Positions 1-7,331 of a stretch of DNA of 33,262 nucleotides are shown here, one piece after another (within the stretch, counting starts at the first letter, position 1; every line of letters starts with the position of its first letter). The notes under the pieces were generated by a model. The model saw only the letters and a list, made by a program, of their open reading frames with translations, did not search any database and was not told where the DNA came from. The stretch lies in NCBI RefSeq assembly GCF_014193585.1, contig NZ_BLXY01000022.1:1-33262 (forward strand), given 5' to 3'. This DNA is from Geomonas paludis (GTDB lineage: Bacteria; Desulfobacterota; Desulfuromonadia; Geobacterales; Geobacteraceae). A program made the translations under genes and the position numbers.

Positions 1-129
1 AGAGCAGAAACTGAAAGTTTTCCAAGACCGAATCCAGGTCGAGGAATTCGACTACAAATTACGTTGAGGGAACGAGTGTCCACGATGTCCTGGCATCAAA
101 ATCTGTCCACGATGTCGTGGCACTCAACA
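1..129 (+). mobile_element. Right end of an insertion sequence (IS21- or IS481-like), truncated by the window edge
   Basis: The segment contains the last codons of a reading frame (2-67) followed by two copies of a related site, at about 77-98 and 104-129. The outer 26 bp (104-129) are the exact reverse complement of 33134-33159 at the other end of the window, so these are matching terminal inverted repeats. Repeated internal sites near each end and tips beginning TGT are typical of IS21/IS481-type elements, but the family is inferred. Just beyond, 130-155 holds a short iterated GAAC-type repeat. Confidence 0.75.
2..67 (+). CDS. C-terminal end of an IS transposase or IS accessory protein (partial)
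   Basis: An open frame enters from the left edge and ends at a TGA at 65-67. The visible residues end in FQDRIQVEEFDYKLR, a short charged tail. Its position just inside the terminal inverted repeat at 104-129 indicates that it is the last gene of the insertion sequence. Too little is present to identify the family. The start of what is probably the first gene of a second copy of the same element is visible at 33254. Confidence 0.5.
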   Translation, partial: EQKLKVFQDRIQVEEFDYKLR

Positions 130-156
130 CCTAGAACATAGAACGTAGAACCTGTT

Positions 157-705
157 TTAGCCCTTCTCGTACTTCTCCACCACCTGCCGGTAGTGCTCCT
201 CGAACCCCGCCGCGGACTTCTCCTCCGCCTTCTGGTACCCCTCGGTGATGCCGCGCCGGACCCCTTCGGGCAGGATCCGCTCGGCAAGCGGGTAGAGGAT
301 GTCATCCTCCTTGGCGATGTGATCGCGCAACAGGTCCAGGTAGCCCCTGGCGTTGGCGACGATGGCCTCTTCCTGGCCAGCTTCGCCGTTGAGCGCCCTG
401 GTCGCCGCCTCTTCCATCCCCTTCACGTAGGCGCGACCCAGGTCGTGCTCCATCAGCATGGCCGCCACCGGGCTGTTCTCCCGGGGCATGCCGTTGGCCA
501 CCAGCGCTTCGAACAGGACATCCTCCTCCTTGGCATGGTGGAAACGGTCGGCGTAGTTCCTGATGAAGTCCACACCGTCCAGGTAGAACTGGTAATCCTT
601 GAAGCTTCCTTCCTCGGTGAGCCGTGCGTTTCTTTCCAAAAGGGCGAGCATGCGCAGGATCAACTGGTGCTCGTCCTTGAGCCTCTGGGTGATGTCCTGT
701 TTCAT
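157..705 (-). CDS. Hemerythrin domain-containing protein
   Basis: A 182-residue soluble protein with the four-helix hemerythrin layout. Histidine/acidic metal-ligand motifs occur in order: DEHQLI near residue 12, FHHAKEED near 56, MEHDLGR near 86 and HIAKEDDILYP near 131. Family members bind a non-heme di-iron centre and sense or store O2, NO or iron. It is the last gene of a minus-strand run; the gene upstream stops 3 nt before this start, so the two are almost certainly co-transcribed. With the small cysteine protein at 1233-1469 it resembles a split version of the ScdA/YtfE (RIC) iron-sulfur repair proteins, where a cysteine domain precedes a hemerythrin domain. That functional link is inference. 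Confidence 0.9.
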   Translation of the reverse strand: MKQDITQRLKDEHQLILRMLALLERNARLTEEGSFKDYQFYLDGVDFIRNYADRFHHAKEEDVLFEALVANGMPRENSPVAAMLMEHDLGRAYVKGMEEAATRALNGEAGQEEAIVANARGYLDLLRDHIAKEDDILYPLAERILPEGVRRGITEGYQKAEEKSAAGFEEHYRQVVEKYEKG

Positions 706-708
706 GAC

Positions 709-1167
709 CTAGTTTCTCCTCTCGCCGTTGATGCCGATGATGGCGGTTTCCAGCGGGATCTCCTTGCCCGACTGTGCCAGCGCCTGGCGCACCATCATGT
801 CGAGGCCGCGGCAGCAGGGGACTTCCATGATGGCGACGGTGATGCTCTTCACGTTGTTCTCGCTGAAGATCCGGGCCAGTTTCTCCACGTACGGGGTGCT
901 GTCATCGAGCTTGGGGCAGGCGATCGCCAGCGCTTTGCCTTTCAAGAGGTCGCTGTGGAAGCTCCCCAGCGCGAAGGCTACGCAGTCGGCGGCGATCAAA
1001 ATCTCGCTGTCCTGGAACCACGGGGCAGTCGGCGGGACCAGGTGCAACTGCACCGGCCACTGCCGCAGTTCGGAAGCCGCCTTCACGGTGTTCTCTTTCT
1101 CGGTTGCCTCGTTCCTCTCGATAACCCTTGCCATGCTGCCGGGGCAGCCGCATCCTGCATGTGCCAT
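709..1167 (-). CDS. Iron-sulfur oxidoreductase-like protein (C-terminal domain only, no ferredoxin domain)
   Basis: A 152-residue protein matching the C-terminal half of a family of anaerobe iron-sulfur proteins. Recognisable blocks are GCGCPGS near the N-terminus, QWPVQLHLVPPTAPWF, LIAADCVAFA, the ACPKLDD block and MEVPCCRGLD. In the usual full-length members an N-terminal 2[4Fe-4S] ferredoxin domain precedes these blocks; here the protein begins directly at the CPGS block, so that domain is missing. Conserved cysteines near residues 6, 8, 61, 84 and 118-119 suggest a metal or cluster site. It lies between the small CxxC protein (65 bp upstream) and the hemerythrin (3 bp downstream), which suggests a shared redox task. 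The exact reaction is unknown. Confidence 0.75.
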   Translation of the reverse strand: MAHAGCGCPGSMARVIERNEATEKENTVKAASELRQWPVQLHLVPPTAPWFQDSEILIAADCVAFALGSFHSDLLKGKALAIACPKLDDSTPYVEKLARIFSENNVKSITVAIMEVPCCRGLDMMVRQALAQSGKEIPLETAIIGINGERRN

Positions 1168-1232
1168 GTTACTTCTCCCTTTTTATATGGTTGTCTTCGT
1201 TATTGGTTGTGGCGTGTGCCGTTTCGATCATT

Positions 1233-1469
1233 CTAGGCGACCCTGCGATTTTCCTCTTTTGCATCCAAATAGTCATTTATTTCTTTTTCCACCGCCGCCT
1301 CCTGCTCCTGCGACAGCCCGTGGATGGAGACCACATCCTTCAGGAGGCAGATGCCGACCTTGCAGGTGACGCATCCGATCTCGTAGCGGTTCAGGATCTC
1401 CCCGATCTCAGGGTGAGTTGCCATCACGTTTTGAATCGCCGTATCGCCCAAGCCGTTTTTGAATTCCAT
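1233..1469 (-). CDS. Small CxxC protein of ScdA_N/DUF1858-like type
   Basis: A 78-residue protein starting at the ATG at 1469, chosen because GGGAGGAAG lies just upstream on the minus strand; a longer frame to 1889 would run through the divergent promoter and gene. The pattern of a helix with HPEIGEILNRYEIGCVTC followed by KVGICLLKDV resembles the small cysteine domain at the N-terminus of ScdA/RIC iron-sulfur repair proteins and DUF1858 proteins. Cysteines at about 33, 36 and 41 could carry a redox disulfide or a metal. It leads the three-gene run with the iron-sulfur-type protein and hemerythrin. A role in NO or oxidative stress is inferred from these neighbours. Confidence 0.7.
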   Translation of the reverse strand: MEFKNGLGDTAIQNVMATHPEIGEILNRYEIGCVTCKVGICLLKDVVSIHGLSQEQEAAVEKEINDYLDAKEENRRVA

Positions 1470-1498
1470 CTGCTTCCTCCCGTGTTCTTGATGATCTG

Positions 1499-1540
1499 AC
1501 AATACCCCTCCCGCTCCAAATTGTTTATGACCTGCGTCAA
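1499..1540 (-). promoter_or_regulatory. Putative FNR/DNR-type site and -10 element for the 1469-157 operon
   Basis: Read on the minus strand, 1540-1527 is TTGACGCAGGTCAT, an imperfect Crp/FNR-family inverted repeat (TTGAC-N4-GTCAT). A -10-like TATTGT lies at 1504-1499. A transcription start near 1492 would put the box centre about 41.5 bp upstream, the classic activator position. The regulator is inferred; an HcpR/DNR-type NO sensor would fit the hemerythrin operon. Confidence 0.4.
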
Positions 1541-1592
1541 AAATATAGAATTGTCTGCATCTGTGCCTGAAACCCGGAATTGCGGAGAAATA

Positions 1593-1620
1593 TTGACGTT
1601 TTGCCGAATCCGCGTAGAAT
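1593..1620 (+). promoter_or_regulatory. Sigma-70-like promoter of the selenoprotein peroxiredoxin
   Basis: TTGACG (1593-1598), a 16-bp spacer and TAGAAT (1615-1620) precede the gene starting at 1680, leaving a leader of roughly 50 nt. It is divergent from the hemerythrin operon promoter, so the 1470-1680 spacer serves both directions. Confidence 0.55.
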
Positions 1621-1679
1621 GGAACGCTGGCGCGGCGGCCGGAAAGTGGTCGTCGCGGGGAAAAATTCGGAGGTGCGCA

Positions 1680-2336
1680 ATGGAACTGGACCTCAGATCT
1701 CAGATCGAACGATTGGAGCAGGGGAAGGCACTCGCCCCGGAGGTGAAGGCGCAACTGGAACTCGCCTATGCCGAGATCGCGCAGAAGGTGATCACCGCGA
1801 GGGTTCCCGCGGCGGGGGACGCCGCTCCCGACTTCGTCCTGCCCAACGCGGTGGGGATTCCGGTGGCGCTGGCCGATGCGCTGGCGCACGGTCCCGCCGT
1901 GGTCACCTTTTACCGGGGCATCTGGTGACCCTACTGCAGCCTTCAGTTGAGGGCCTACCAGAAGATCCTCCCGCAGATACTGGAAAGCGGCGCATCCCTG
2001 ATGGCGATATCGCCGCAGAGCCCGGACAAGTCGCAGGCGACGCTTTTGAAGAATTTTTTGCAGTACGAGGTGTTGAGCGACCTGGGCAACGTGGTGGCGC
2101 GCAGTTACGGACTGGTGTACCGGCTCCCGGAATGGGTCCAGGGTCTCTACAAGGAGTTAGGAGTAAACCTCCCCGAGTTCAATGCCGATGAGTCTTGGGA
2201 GCTCCCCATGCCCGGCACCTTCGTCGTCGGGCGGGACGGCAGGATCCTAACCAGCTATGCCGACAGCGATCCCAGGAACCGCTTGGAGCCCCAAGCCATC
2301 CTCGATGCGCTTAAGGCTGAAAAGCAAAAGCTTTAA
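1680..2336 (+). CDS. Peroxiredoxin-like selenoprotein (AhpC/TSA superfamily, Sec at residue 83)
   Basis: A 218-residue thioredoxin-fold peroxiredoxin-like protein interrupted by an in-frame TGA at 1926-1928. On both sides of the TGA the frame is identical and the protein is coherent: the family motif FYRGxWCPYC appears as FYRGIW-(TGA)-PYC, so the TGA occupies the position of the first (peroxidatic) cysteine. The second cysteine is retained. A SECIS-like hairpin follows at 1939-1954. I therefore read the codon as selenocysteine rather than a nonsense mutation. The C-terminal half shows the family blocks MAISPQSPDKS, ELPMPGTFVVGRDGRI and the closing helix. The start ATG at 1680 follows GGAGG. 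Members of this peroxiredoxin-like group reduce peroxides using thiol donors; a selenolate would speed the first step. Downstream is a repeat spacer, so the gene is probably monocistronic. Confidence 0.88.
1926..1954 (+). promoter_or_regulatory. Sec codon (TGA) and bacterial-type SECIS hairpin
   Basis: After the TGA at 1926-1928 there is a 10-nt spacer, then GCCTTCAGTTGAGGGC (1939-1954). It folds as a 6-bp stem (one G-U pair) closed by an AGUU loop carrying the G-U pair of bases that SelB contacts in the Escherichia coli fdhF SECIS. Spacing and size (about 10-11 nt, 16-17 nt hairpin) match bacterial SECIS elements. The selA, selB and selC genes are not in this window. Confidence 0.75.
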
Positions 2337-2640
2337 CGCAAAGGCGCAAAGCCGCCGAGGCGCAGAGAAAAACCTTTTAAATTTTGGTTCGAGTTTTAGG
2401 TCCCATCTTTCCACTTAGCGTCGTGGCGCCTCTGCCTCTTTGCGTTGATAGAACCTAGAGCGTGATTTAACGCAAAGCCGCAAAGCCGCAAAGAAAACCT
2501 TCAAACATCTTTAAGGGTTTCAGTTTTTCCTTCACAGTCTTCAGCTTTGCGTCTTAGCGTCCCTGCGCCTTTGCGTTAAAGCTTTTCAGATTCAGGTTTT
2601 GACGTTCTGTCTGCTTTGCGTCCTTGCGTCTTTGCGTTAC
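2335..2640. repeat. Cluster of imperfect palindromic AACGCAAAG-type repeats
   Basis: The gap between the peroxiredoxin and pfkA holds at least two inverted pairs built from AACGCAAAG units. One pair is 2337-2372 with 2413-2452; the second is 2468-2497 with 2541-2580. A further right-arm-like unit lies at 2605-2638, just before the pfkA ribosome binding site. A related but diverged set is found at 5870-6065. They have no coding sense and look like a dispersed, hairpin-forming intergenic repeat family. Confidence 0.7.
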
Positions 2641-2675
2641 CAATCAGCTTTTGACTTTCGATAGGGGGGATACAG

Positions 2676-3758
2676 ATGGCCAAGATAGGGATTTTGACCG
2701 GCGGCGGGGACTGCCCCGGCCTGAACGCGGTGATCAGGGGTGTGGTTAAGTCGGCGGTCGGACGCGGCTGGGAGGTGGTCGGCATCGAGGACGGCTTCGA
2801 CGGCTTTCTCCACCCGGAAAAGTGCCGCCCTCTCGGACTCGAGGAGGTGCGCGGCATCCTGCCGCGCGGCGGCACCATCCTCGGCACCTCCAACCGCGGC
2901 AACCCCTTCGCCTTCCCCATCATGCGCGAGGGGAAGGTGGAACTGGTCGACGTATCCGACGAGGTCCGCTCCCGGATACTCCAGCTGGGCCTCACCGCGC
3001 TCATCGTCGTCGGCGGCGACGGCTCCCTCAAGATCGCCCAGGAGATGATGCGGCGCGGCGTCCCCATCGTCGGGGTGCCCAAGACCATCGACAACGACCT
3101 GCTGGAAACCGACGTCACCTTCGGCTACAACACCGCCCTCGAGACCGCCACCGACGCCCTGGACAAACTCCACTCCACCGCGGAAAGCCACCACCGGGTC
3201 ATGGTGCTCGAGGTGATGGGACGCTACGCGGGGTGGATCGCCCTCGAGTCCGGTATCGCCGGCGGCGCCGACGTCATCCTCATCCCCGAGATCCCCTACG
3301 ACATCGACCGCATCCGCGACGCCATCATCGCGCGCTGCAAGCGCGGCCGGCGCTTCAGCGTGGTCGTGGTAGCGGAAGGGGCCTATCCTAAGGGAGGCAA
3401 CCGGGTCCTCAAGGAGGCGGCCGGCGGCAAATCGGTGGTGGAAAGACTGGGCGGGGTAGGGGAAGCGCTCTCCCGGGAACTGGGGGGCGTGCTGGAGATG
3501 GACATCCGCGTCACCGTGCTCGGCCACCTGCAGCGCGGCGGTACTCCCTCAACCTTCGACCGCTGCATCGGCAGCAGGTTCGGGGTGAAAGCGGTGGAAC
3601 TGGTGGAGGCGGGCGCTTTCGGCCAGATGGTCTGCCTCAAGGGGCGGCACATCACCTCGGTTTCCATCGAGGACGCCGTGCGCAGCCTCAACCTCATCGA
3701 TCCATCCGGGGAGATGGTGCGCCATGCGGAGGCACTGGGGATCATGCTCGGCAGGTAG
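2676..3758 (+). CDS. pfkA: 6-phosphofructokinase (mixed ATP/PPi-type active site)
   Basis: A 360-residue PFK-A superfamily enzyme of glycolysis that phosphorylates fructose 6-phosphate at C1. Motifs are GILTGGGDCPGLN at the N-terminus, ILGTSNRGNP near 68-77, VVGGDGS at 111-117, VPKTIDND at 134-141 with catalytic Asp, EVMGRYAGW near 174 and LGHLQRGG near 284. The residue equivalent to E. coli Gly104 is Gly (as in ATP enzymes), but the equivalent of Gly124 is Lys (PKTIDND), as in PPi-dependent and group III enzymes, so the phosphoryl donor cannot be assigned from sequence alone. The start follows AGGGGGGA. Promoter and terminator are not obvious because the upstream gap is filled with repeats. 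Confidence 0.93.
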   Translation: MAKIGILTGGGDCPGLNAVIRGVVKSAVGRGWEVVGIEDGFDGFLHPEKCRPLGLEEVRGILPRGGTILGTSNRGNPFAFPIMREGKVELVDVSDEVRSRILQLGLTALIVVGGDGSLKIAQEMMRRGVPIVGVPKTIDNDLLETDVTFGYNTALETATDALDKLHSTAESHHRVMVLEVMGRYAGWIALESGIAGGADVILIPEIPYDIDRIRDAIIARCKRGRRFSVVVVAEGAYPKGGNRVLKEAAGGKSVVERLGGVGEALSRELGGVLEMDIRVTVLGHLQRGGTPSTFDRCIGSRFGVKAVELVEAGAFGQMVCLKGRHITSVSIEDAVRSLNLIDPSGEMVRHAEALGIMLGR

Positions 3759-3771
3759 GTTAAGGATATGG

Positions 3772-3800
3772 TTGACTTTGCCTAATCTCTGAACTAGACT
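3772..3800 (+). promoter_or_regulatory. Sigma-70-like promoter of the chemoreceptor gene
   Basis: TTGACT (3772-3777), a 17-bp spacer and TAGACT (3795-3800) lie about 57 bp before the ATG at 3858. The spacing is ideal and both hexamers are close to consensus. Confidence 0.55.
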
Positions 3801-3857
3801 GCGGAAAATTTCTCCGGCCGCTCCCCGCGGCACAGAACGCAACGAGGTGGTTTACCT

Positions 3858-5849
3858 ATGAAGAACCCGATCGCCGGAGCCAACAGGAGCCAGTCGTACG
3901 CGCTTGCCGGCTTTTTACTCGGGGCCATGGCCCCCCTGGGATGGATAATCCTGCGTCTGTTGATGTTCTCTGACCCCAACCTCCCCCTCTCCGCACAGAT
4001 CTTCTCCGAAATGACCCACAGCGCGCAAGGCATGGCGCTCTACGCCTACATGGGCGGGGGCACCGCGGTGGTGCTCGCCGTGGTCGGCTTCTTCATCGGC
4101 AGGGCCATAGACGAACTGCATCAAAAGGGCGAAAGGCTGGACCAGTTGGTCCAGGAAGTCGACGGACAGAAGAAGCTCTTCGAGAACCGCTACAAGGTCC
4201 TCGACAACAACATCAAGAACTTCCACAAGATCAACAGCCGCATCCAGAAGGCGGTGCGCAGCGATGACGTACTGGCTCTCTGCGTGGAGGGGTTGCACGA
4301 GGTGCTGGGCTACGAGCGGGTCAACGTCCTCATGGCCGACGCCGAGCGTAAGAACCTGTACTTCGCCGCCAGTGCCGGCAACGACAGCACGGTCGGGCCC
4401 GAGGTCACCGTTCCGCTTGACCTCCGCTCCGGCGTGATCTACAAGAGCTTCGTCGAGAAGCAGGTTTTCTTCGTGGAAGACATCTCCAAGTATCCCGCCG
4501 AGTACCTGCTGCAGTCCCCCTACGACAGCATCGAGCCCCTGCGCTCCTCCACCTTCATCCTCTGCCCCATCATCCTCAAGGGTGAGACCATCGGGGTCTT
4601 CGGCCTGGACAACAAGAAGAGCCACCGCGCCCTCAACGATACCGACGTCGACACCATCCGCCTTTTCGCCGACCAGGCCGCCGCGGCGCTGATGCGCATC
4701 AGCCTTTTGCAGTCGATCGACCGGCTTACCCTGGAACTGGGCAGGACCTTCTCCGACCTGTCGCAGAAGAGGGACAATTTCTCCTCCAATCTGTACCGCC
4801 TGATGACCGCGGCCGAGTCCCTTTCCGGGGGCGCCATCAAGATAGATGCCGCCAGCCACGGCGTCATGGAGTCCGTGGACAGCGCCAGCGGTTCCGCCGC
4901 CCAGATCTCGGTGGCCACCGACCAGATCACCCAGAACATGGACGCGCTCTCCGACTCGGTGTACAAGTCCGTATCCGCCATGGAACAGATCACCTCGACC
5001 CTGCGCCAGGTCGAGAAGAACACCGCCCATTCCCACAGCCTCTCCAGCCGGGTCAAGGAACACGCCGAGCAGGGGACGCGCATCGTCCAGGACACGGTGT
5101 CCGCTCTCGCCGAGATCCAGCGCTCCGTCGATCTCTCCTACGAGGGGATCAAGCGCCTGAGCGCCAACAGCGGCAGGATCGAAGGGTTCGTCAGCGTCAT
5201 CAACGACATCACCAAGAGGACCAACCTCCTGGCTTTGAATGCCTCCATCATCGCGGCGCAGGCCGGCGAGTACGGCAAGAGCTTCGGCGTCGTCGCCGAC
5301 GAGATCAGGAACCTGTCGCTGCAGACCGGCCTGTCCACCGGCGAGATCACCGGCATCATCGAGGAGATCATGTCCGAGTCCCGCACCGCGTCGGACAACG
5401 TGACCAGCACCAAGGAACTGGTCAAGAAGGGGGTCAAGCTGGGGCAGCAGACCGGCGCCTCCCTGGGGAGCATCCTCGACAGTTCGCAGAAGGCGCTGGA
5501 CATGACCGAGCAGATCAAGCTCGCCACCGAGGAGCAGGCGACCAGCGTGCAGCTGGTGACCCGATCCATCGAGGACGTGAGCGCCATGACCCTGCAGGTG
5601 TTCAAAGCCTCCAAGGAGCAGGGGCAGGCGACCAAGGCGGTAGCGCGCGCCCTGGAGGACGTAAAGGAGATGACCCACGACATGGTCACCGCGGCCGGGC
5701 GGCAGAGCGTGGACAGCGGCGAGATCAAGGGGAGCATCGACTACGTCACCAGGATGGCGGAGGCGATCTTCGACGGCATCGAGCAGCGCCAGCAGGAAAG
5801 CGGCCAGGTGGTCAAGGAGCTCGAGCAGATCAGGGCGAGCGCCGAGTAG
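3858..5849 (+). CDS. Methyl-accepting chemotaxis protein with a cytoplasmic GAF domain
   Basis: A 663-residue membrane chemoreceptor. Two hydrophobic segments (about residues 14-36 and 64-84) bracket only a short loop of about 28 residues, so there is no large periplasmic ligand domain. A coiled coil (about 85-115) leads to a GAF domain (about 120-285, with [21 protein letters not shown]). The long methyl-accepting helical hairpin follows, with its tip near 445-490 ([34 protein letters not shown]). Sensing is therefore likely intracellular through the GAF domain or through the membrane. It would signal to a CheA/CheW array not present here. The ATG follows GAGGTGG. Alternative: a type IV pilus or other non-flagellar Che pathway, which is common in this group. 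Confidence 0.92.
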   Translation: MKNPIAGANRSQSYALAGFLLGAMAPLGWIILRLLMFSDPNLPLSAQIFSEMTHSAQGMALYAYMGGGTAVVLAVVGFFIGRAIDELHQKGERLDQLVQEVDGQKKLFENRYKVLDNNIKNFHKINSRIQKAVRSDDVLALCVEGLHEVLGYERVNVLMADAERKNLYFAASAGNDSTVGPEVTVPLDLRSGVIYKSFVEKQVFFVEDISKYPAEYLLQSPYDSIEPLRSSTFILCPIILKGETIGVFGLDNKKSHRALNDTDVDTIRLFADQAAAALMRISLLQSIDRLTLELGRTFSDLSQKRDNFSSNLYRLMTAAESLSGGAIKIDAASHGVMESVDSASGSAAQISVATDQITQNMDALSDSVYKSVSAMEQITSTLRQVEKNTAHSHSLSSRVKEHAEQGTRIVQDTVSALAEIQRSVDLSYEGIKRLSANSGRIEGFVSVINDITKRTNLLALNASIIAAQAGEYGKSFGVVADEIRNLSLQTGLSTGEITGIIEEIMSESRTASDNVTSTKELVKKGVKLGQQTGASLGSILDSSQKALDMTEQIKLATEEQATSVQLVTRSIEDVSAMTLQVFKASKEQGQATKAVARALEDVKEMTHDMVTAAGRQSVDSGEIKGSIDYVTRMAEAIFDGIEQRQQESGQVVKELEQIRASAE

Positions 5850-5869
5850 TAAAGCCCGGCGCAAATGCT

Positions 5870-6065
5870 TTTAAAGCCGTTACGCACAGATGCCAAGAAT
5901 CCGCTGAGAACGGAAAGAGAGACTTTGGGGTTAACCTAAAGCGGTTACGCAAAGAACGCCGAGCATGCGCGATGGTCGCAAAGAGAACCGGCAGGTTTGG
6001 TTTTTCCCGTTAAGCGATTGTCTTAGTGCTCTTCGCGGATACTCAGCGTACTTCGCGTAACTGCT
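5870..6065. repeat. Imperfect palindromic intergenic repeats (GTTACGC type)
   Basis: A GCCGTTACGC-type arm near 5877 and an internal AAGCGGTTACGCAAAG unit near 5939 face a complementary arm at about 6020-6062 ending GCGTAACTGC. The pattern resembles the AACGCAAAG repeats at 2335-2640 and again fills the gap after a gene. No coding signal is seen. Confidence 0.55.
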
Positions 6066-6119
6066 TCTGCTTTTGCCTTTGCTCCTGGTTTTGAGAAAAG
6101 TCTGGACTTTGTTGTAATG

Positions 6120-6312
6120 GTTGTGTTAGTTTCTAACGGCGTTTGGCCCGCTATAGATAAGTGGAGCCGCCAAGAGCGCCGACAGCACGTACATACCGCC
6201 TGGATTTCGCGAGGAACCGGTACGGGAAGCGATAAGCTGAGCAGAACCGCACCATAATTATGTGCGCGCTCTCCTTTATACAGCGTCTTCCTAACCGGAG
6301 GCGCTTTTTTTT
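6120..6312 (+). ncRNA. Possible structured RNA or leader ending in an intrinsic terminator
   Basis: A roughly 190-nt non-coding stretch contains several short complementary segments: TACCG with CGGTA near 6191-6226, and GCAC/GTGC enclosing an AT-rich hairpin near 6248-6264. It ends in a GC-rich hairpin at 6283-6304 directly followed by eight T residues (6305-6312). A free-standing terminator about 430 bp after the chemoreceptor and about 215 bp before panB implies that something is transcribed here. I do not recognise a known riboswitch or 6S RNA in it. The terminator part is much firmer than the RNA identity. Confidence 0.35.
6283..6312 (+). terminator. Intrinsic terminator upstream of panB
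   Basis: A stem pairing GCGTCTTCC with GGAGGCGC (one bulged T) is closed by a short TAACC loop and followed by T8. It ends either an upstream transcript or a regulated leader before panB. Confidence 0.6.
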
Positions 6313-6399
6313 GCCCGAAAGGCGGTGTCGGGATCTTAAGCAGAACGCAAGCCCGGTCACCGGAAAATTCTAGCACTTCGTTCTGTTTACTCGTATACG

Positions 6400-6490
6400 A
6401 TTCCCCCTCGCCCTCCGGGAGAGGGGCAGGGGTGAGGGCAGCGCGCCTGCGTCGATCCCCGCTGTAGGGGCGAATAATCATTCGCCCAGG
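6400..6490. repeat. Dispersed GC-rich palindromes upstream of panB
   Basis: Two hairpins occur side by side: a CCCCTC...GAGGGG unit at about 6402-6426, and a perfect 8-bp stem GGGCGAAT-AATC-ATTCGCCC at 6468-6487. Both look like dispersed intergenic palindromes of the kind scattered elsewhere in this window. They leave only about 40 bp for the panB ribosome binding region. Confidence 0.5.
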
Positions 6491-6527
6491 CTTTTCCGAC
6501 CGCCACCACACAGGAGCCGAAGAAACA

Positions 6528-7331
6528 ATGCACAAAGCCAAAACCGTTCTCGACTTTCACAGGATGAAAGCGGAAGGGGAAAAGATAACGGTCCTGACCA
6601 GCTACGACTTCCCGATGACCGGCGTCATCGACGCCGCCGGCATCGACATGATCCTGGTCGGGGACTCTGTCGGCGTCGTGGTCGCCGGTTTCGACAACAC
6701 GCTTCCGGTCACCATGGAAGACATGATCTACCACACCCGGGCCGTGATGCGCGCGCGCCCCAAGGCGTTCGTGGTGGCCGACATGCCCTTTCTCTCCTAC
6801 CAGACCGACTTGAAGAGCGCCCGTCTCAACGCGGGGCTGCTGGTGAAGGAGGGGGGCGCCGCCGCGGTAAAGATCGAAGGGGGCGTCAACGTCGCCGAAA
6901 CCATCGCCGCCATCACCGCCATGGACATCCCCGTCATGGGACACATCGGTCTCACCCCCCAGTCGCTGCACCGCATGGGCGGCTACAAGGTTCAGGGCAA
7001 GGGTGACGCGCAGGCGGAGAAACTCGTCGAGGACGCCCGCGCGGTCGAGGCGGCCGGCGCTTTCGCCATCGTGCTGGAAGGGATCCCCATGGGGCTTGCC
7101 CAGCGCATTACCGCCGAGCTCACCATTCCCACCATCGGCATCGGCGCCGGTCCTCACTGCGACGGGCAGGTGCTGGTGATCCACGACATCCTGGGGCTGT
7201 GCAGCAAGTACTCCCCCAAGTTCGTCAAGCGTTACGCCGAGCTGGCGCCGATCATCGGCGAGGCCGTCGCCAACTACATCGCCGACGTCAAGGGCGGCAC
7301 ATTCCCCGAAGAGAGGCATTGTTTCAAATGA
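6528..7331 (+). CDS. panB: 3-methyl-2-oxobutanoate hydroxymethyltransferase (ketopantoate synthesis)
   Basis: A 267-residue cytosolic TIM-barrel enzyme. It transfers a hydroxymethyl group from methylenetetrahydrofolate to 2-oxoisovalerate, the first step of pantothenate synthesis. Family blocks are present: [25 protein letters not shown] near 23-47 with the metal-binding Asp/Ser, [11 protein letters not shown] near 83, VKIEGG near 114, [10 protein letters not shown] near 137 and [21 protein letters not shown] near 204. The length is normal. The stop overlaps the start of panC by ATGA, so the two are translationally coupled in a panBCD operon. The ATG follows GGAG at a rather long spacing. Confidence 0.97.
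   Translation: MHKAKTVLDFHRMKAEGEKITVLTSYDFPMTGVIDAAGIDMILVGDSVGVVVAGFDNTLPVTMEDMIYHTRAVMRARPKAFVVADMPFLSYQTDLKSARLNAGLLVKEGGAAAVKIEGGVNVAETIAAITAMDIPVMGHIGLTPQSLHRMGGYKVQGKGDAQAEKLVEDARAVEAAGAFAIVLEGIPMGLAQRITAELTIPTIGIGAGPHCDGQVLVIHDILGLCSKYSPKFVKRYAELAPIIGEAVANYIADVKGGTFPEERHCFK

Noticed and set aside
193..1236. Long plus-strand frame of 347 codons opposite the hemerythrin operon
   Set aside because: It is the antisense shadow of three well-supported minus-strand genes and has no ribosome binding site or recognisable family.
1926..1928. TGA read as a nonsense mutation splitting a pseudogene
   Set aside because: The frame continues without any other lesion, the TGA is exactly at the catalytic cysteine, and a SECIS-like hairpin follows, so selenocysteine is the better reading.
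3915..5864. 649-codon minus-strand frame opposite the chemoreceptor
   Set aside because: A high-GC antisense shadow of the chemoreceptor gene with low-complexity Leu/Asp/Gly/His composition.
6120..6312. 6S RNA, cyclic-di-GMP (GEMM) or other known riboswitch before panB
   Set aside because: None of the conserved core sequences of these classes is visible; only the terminator is secure.
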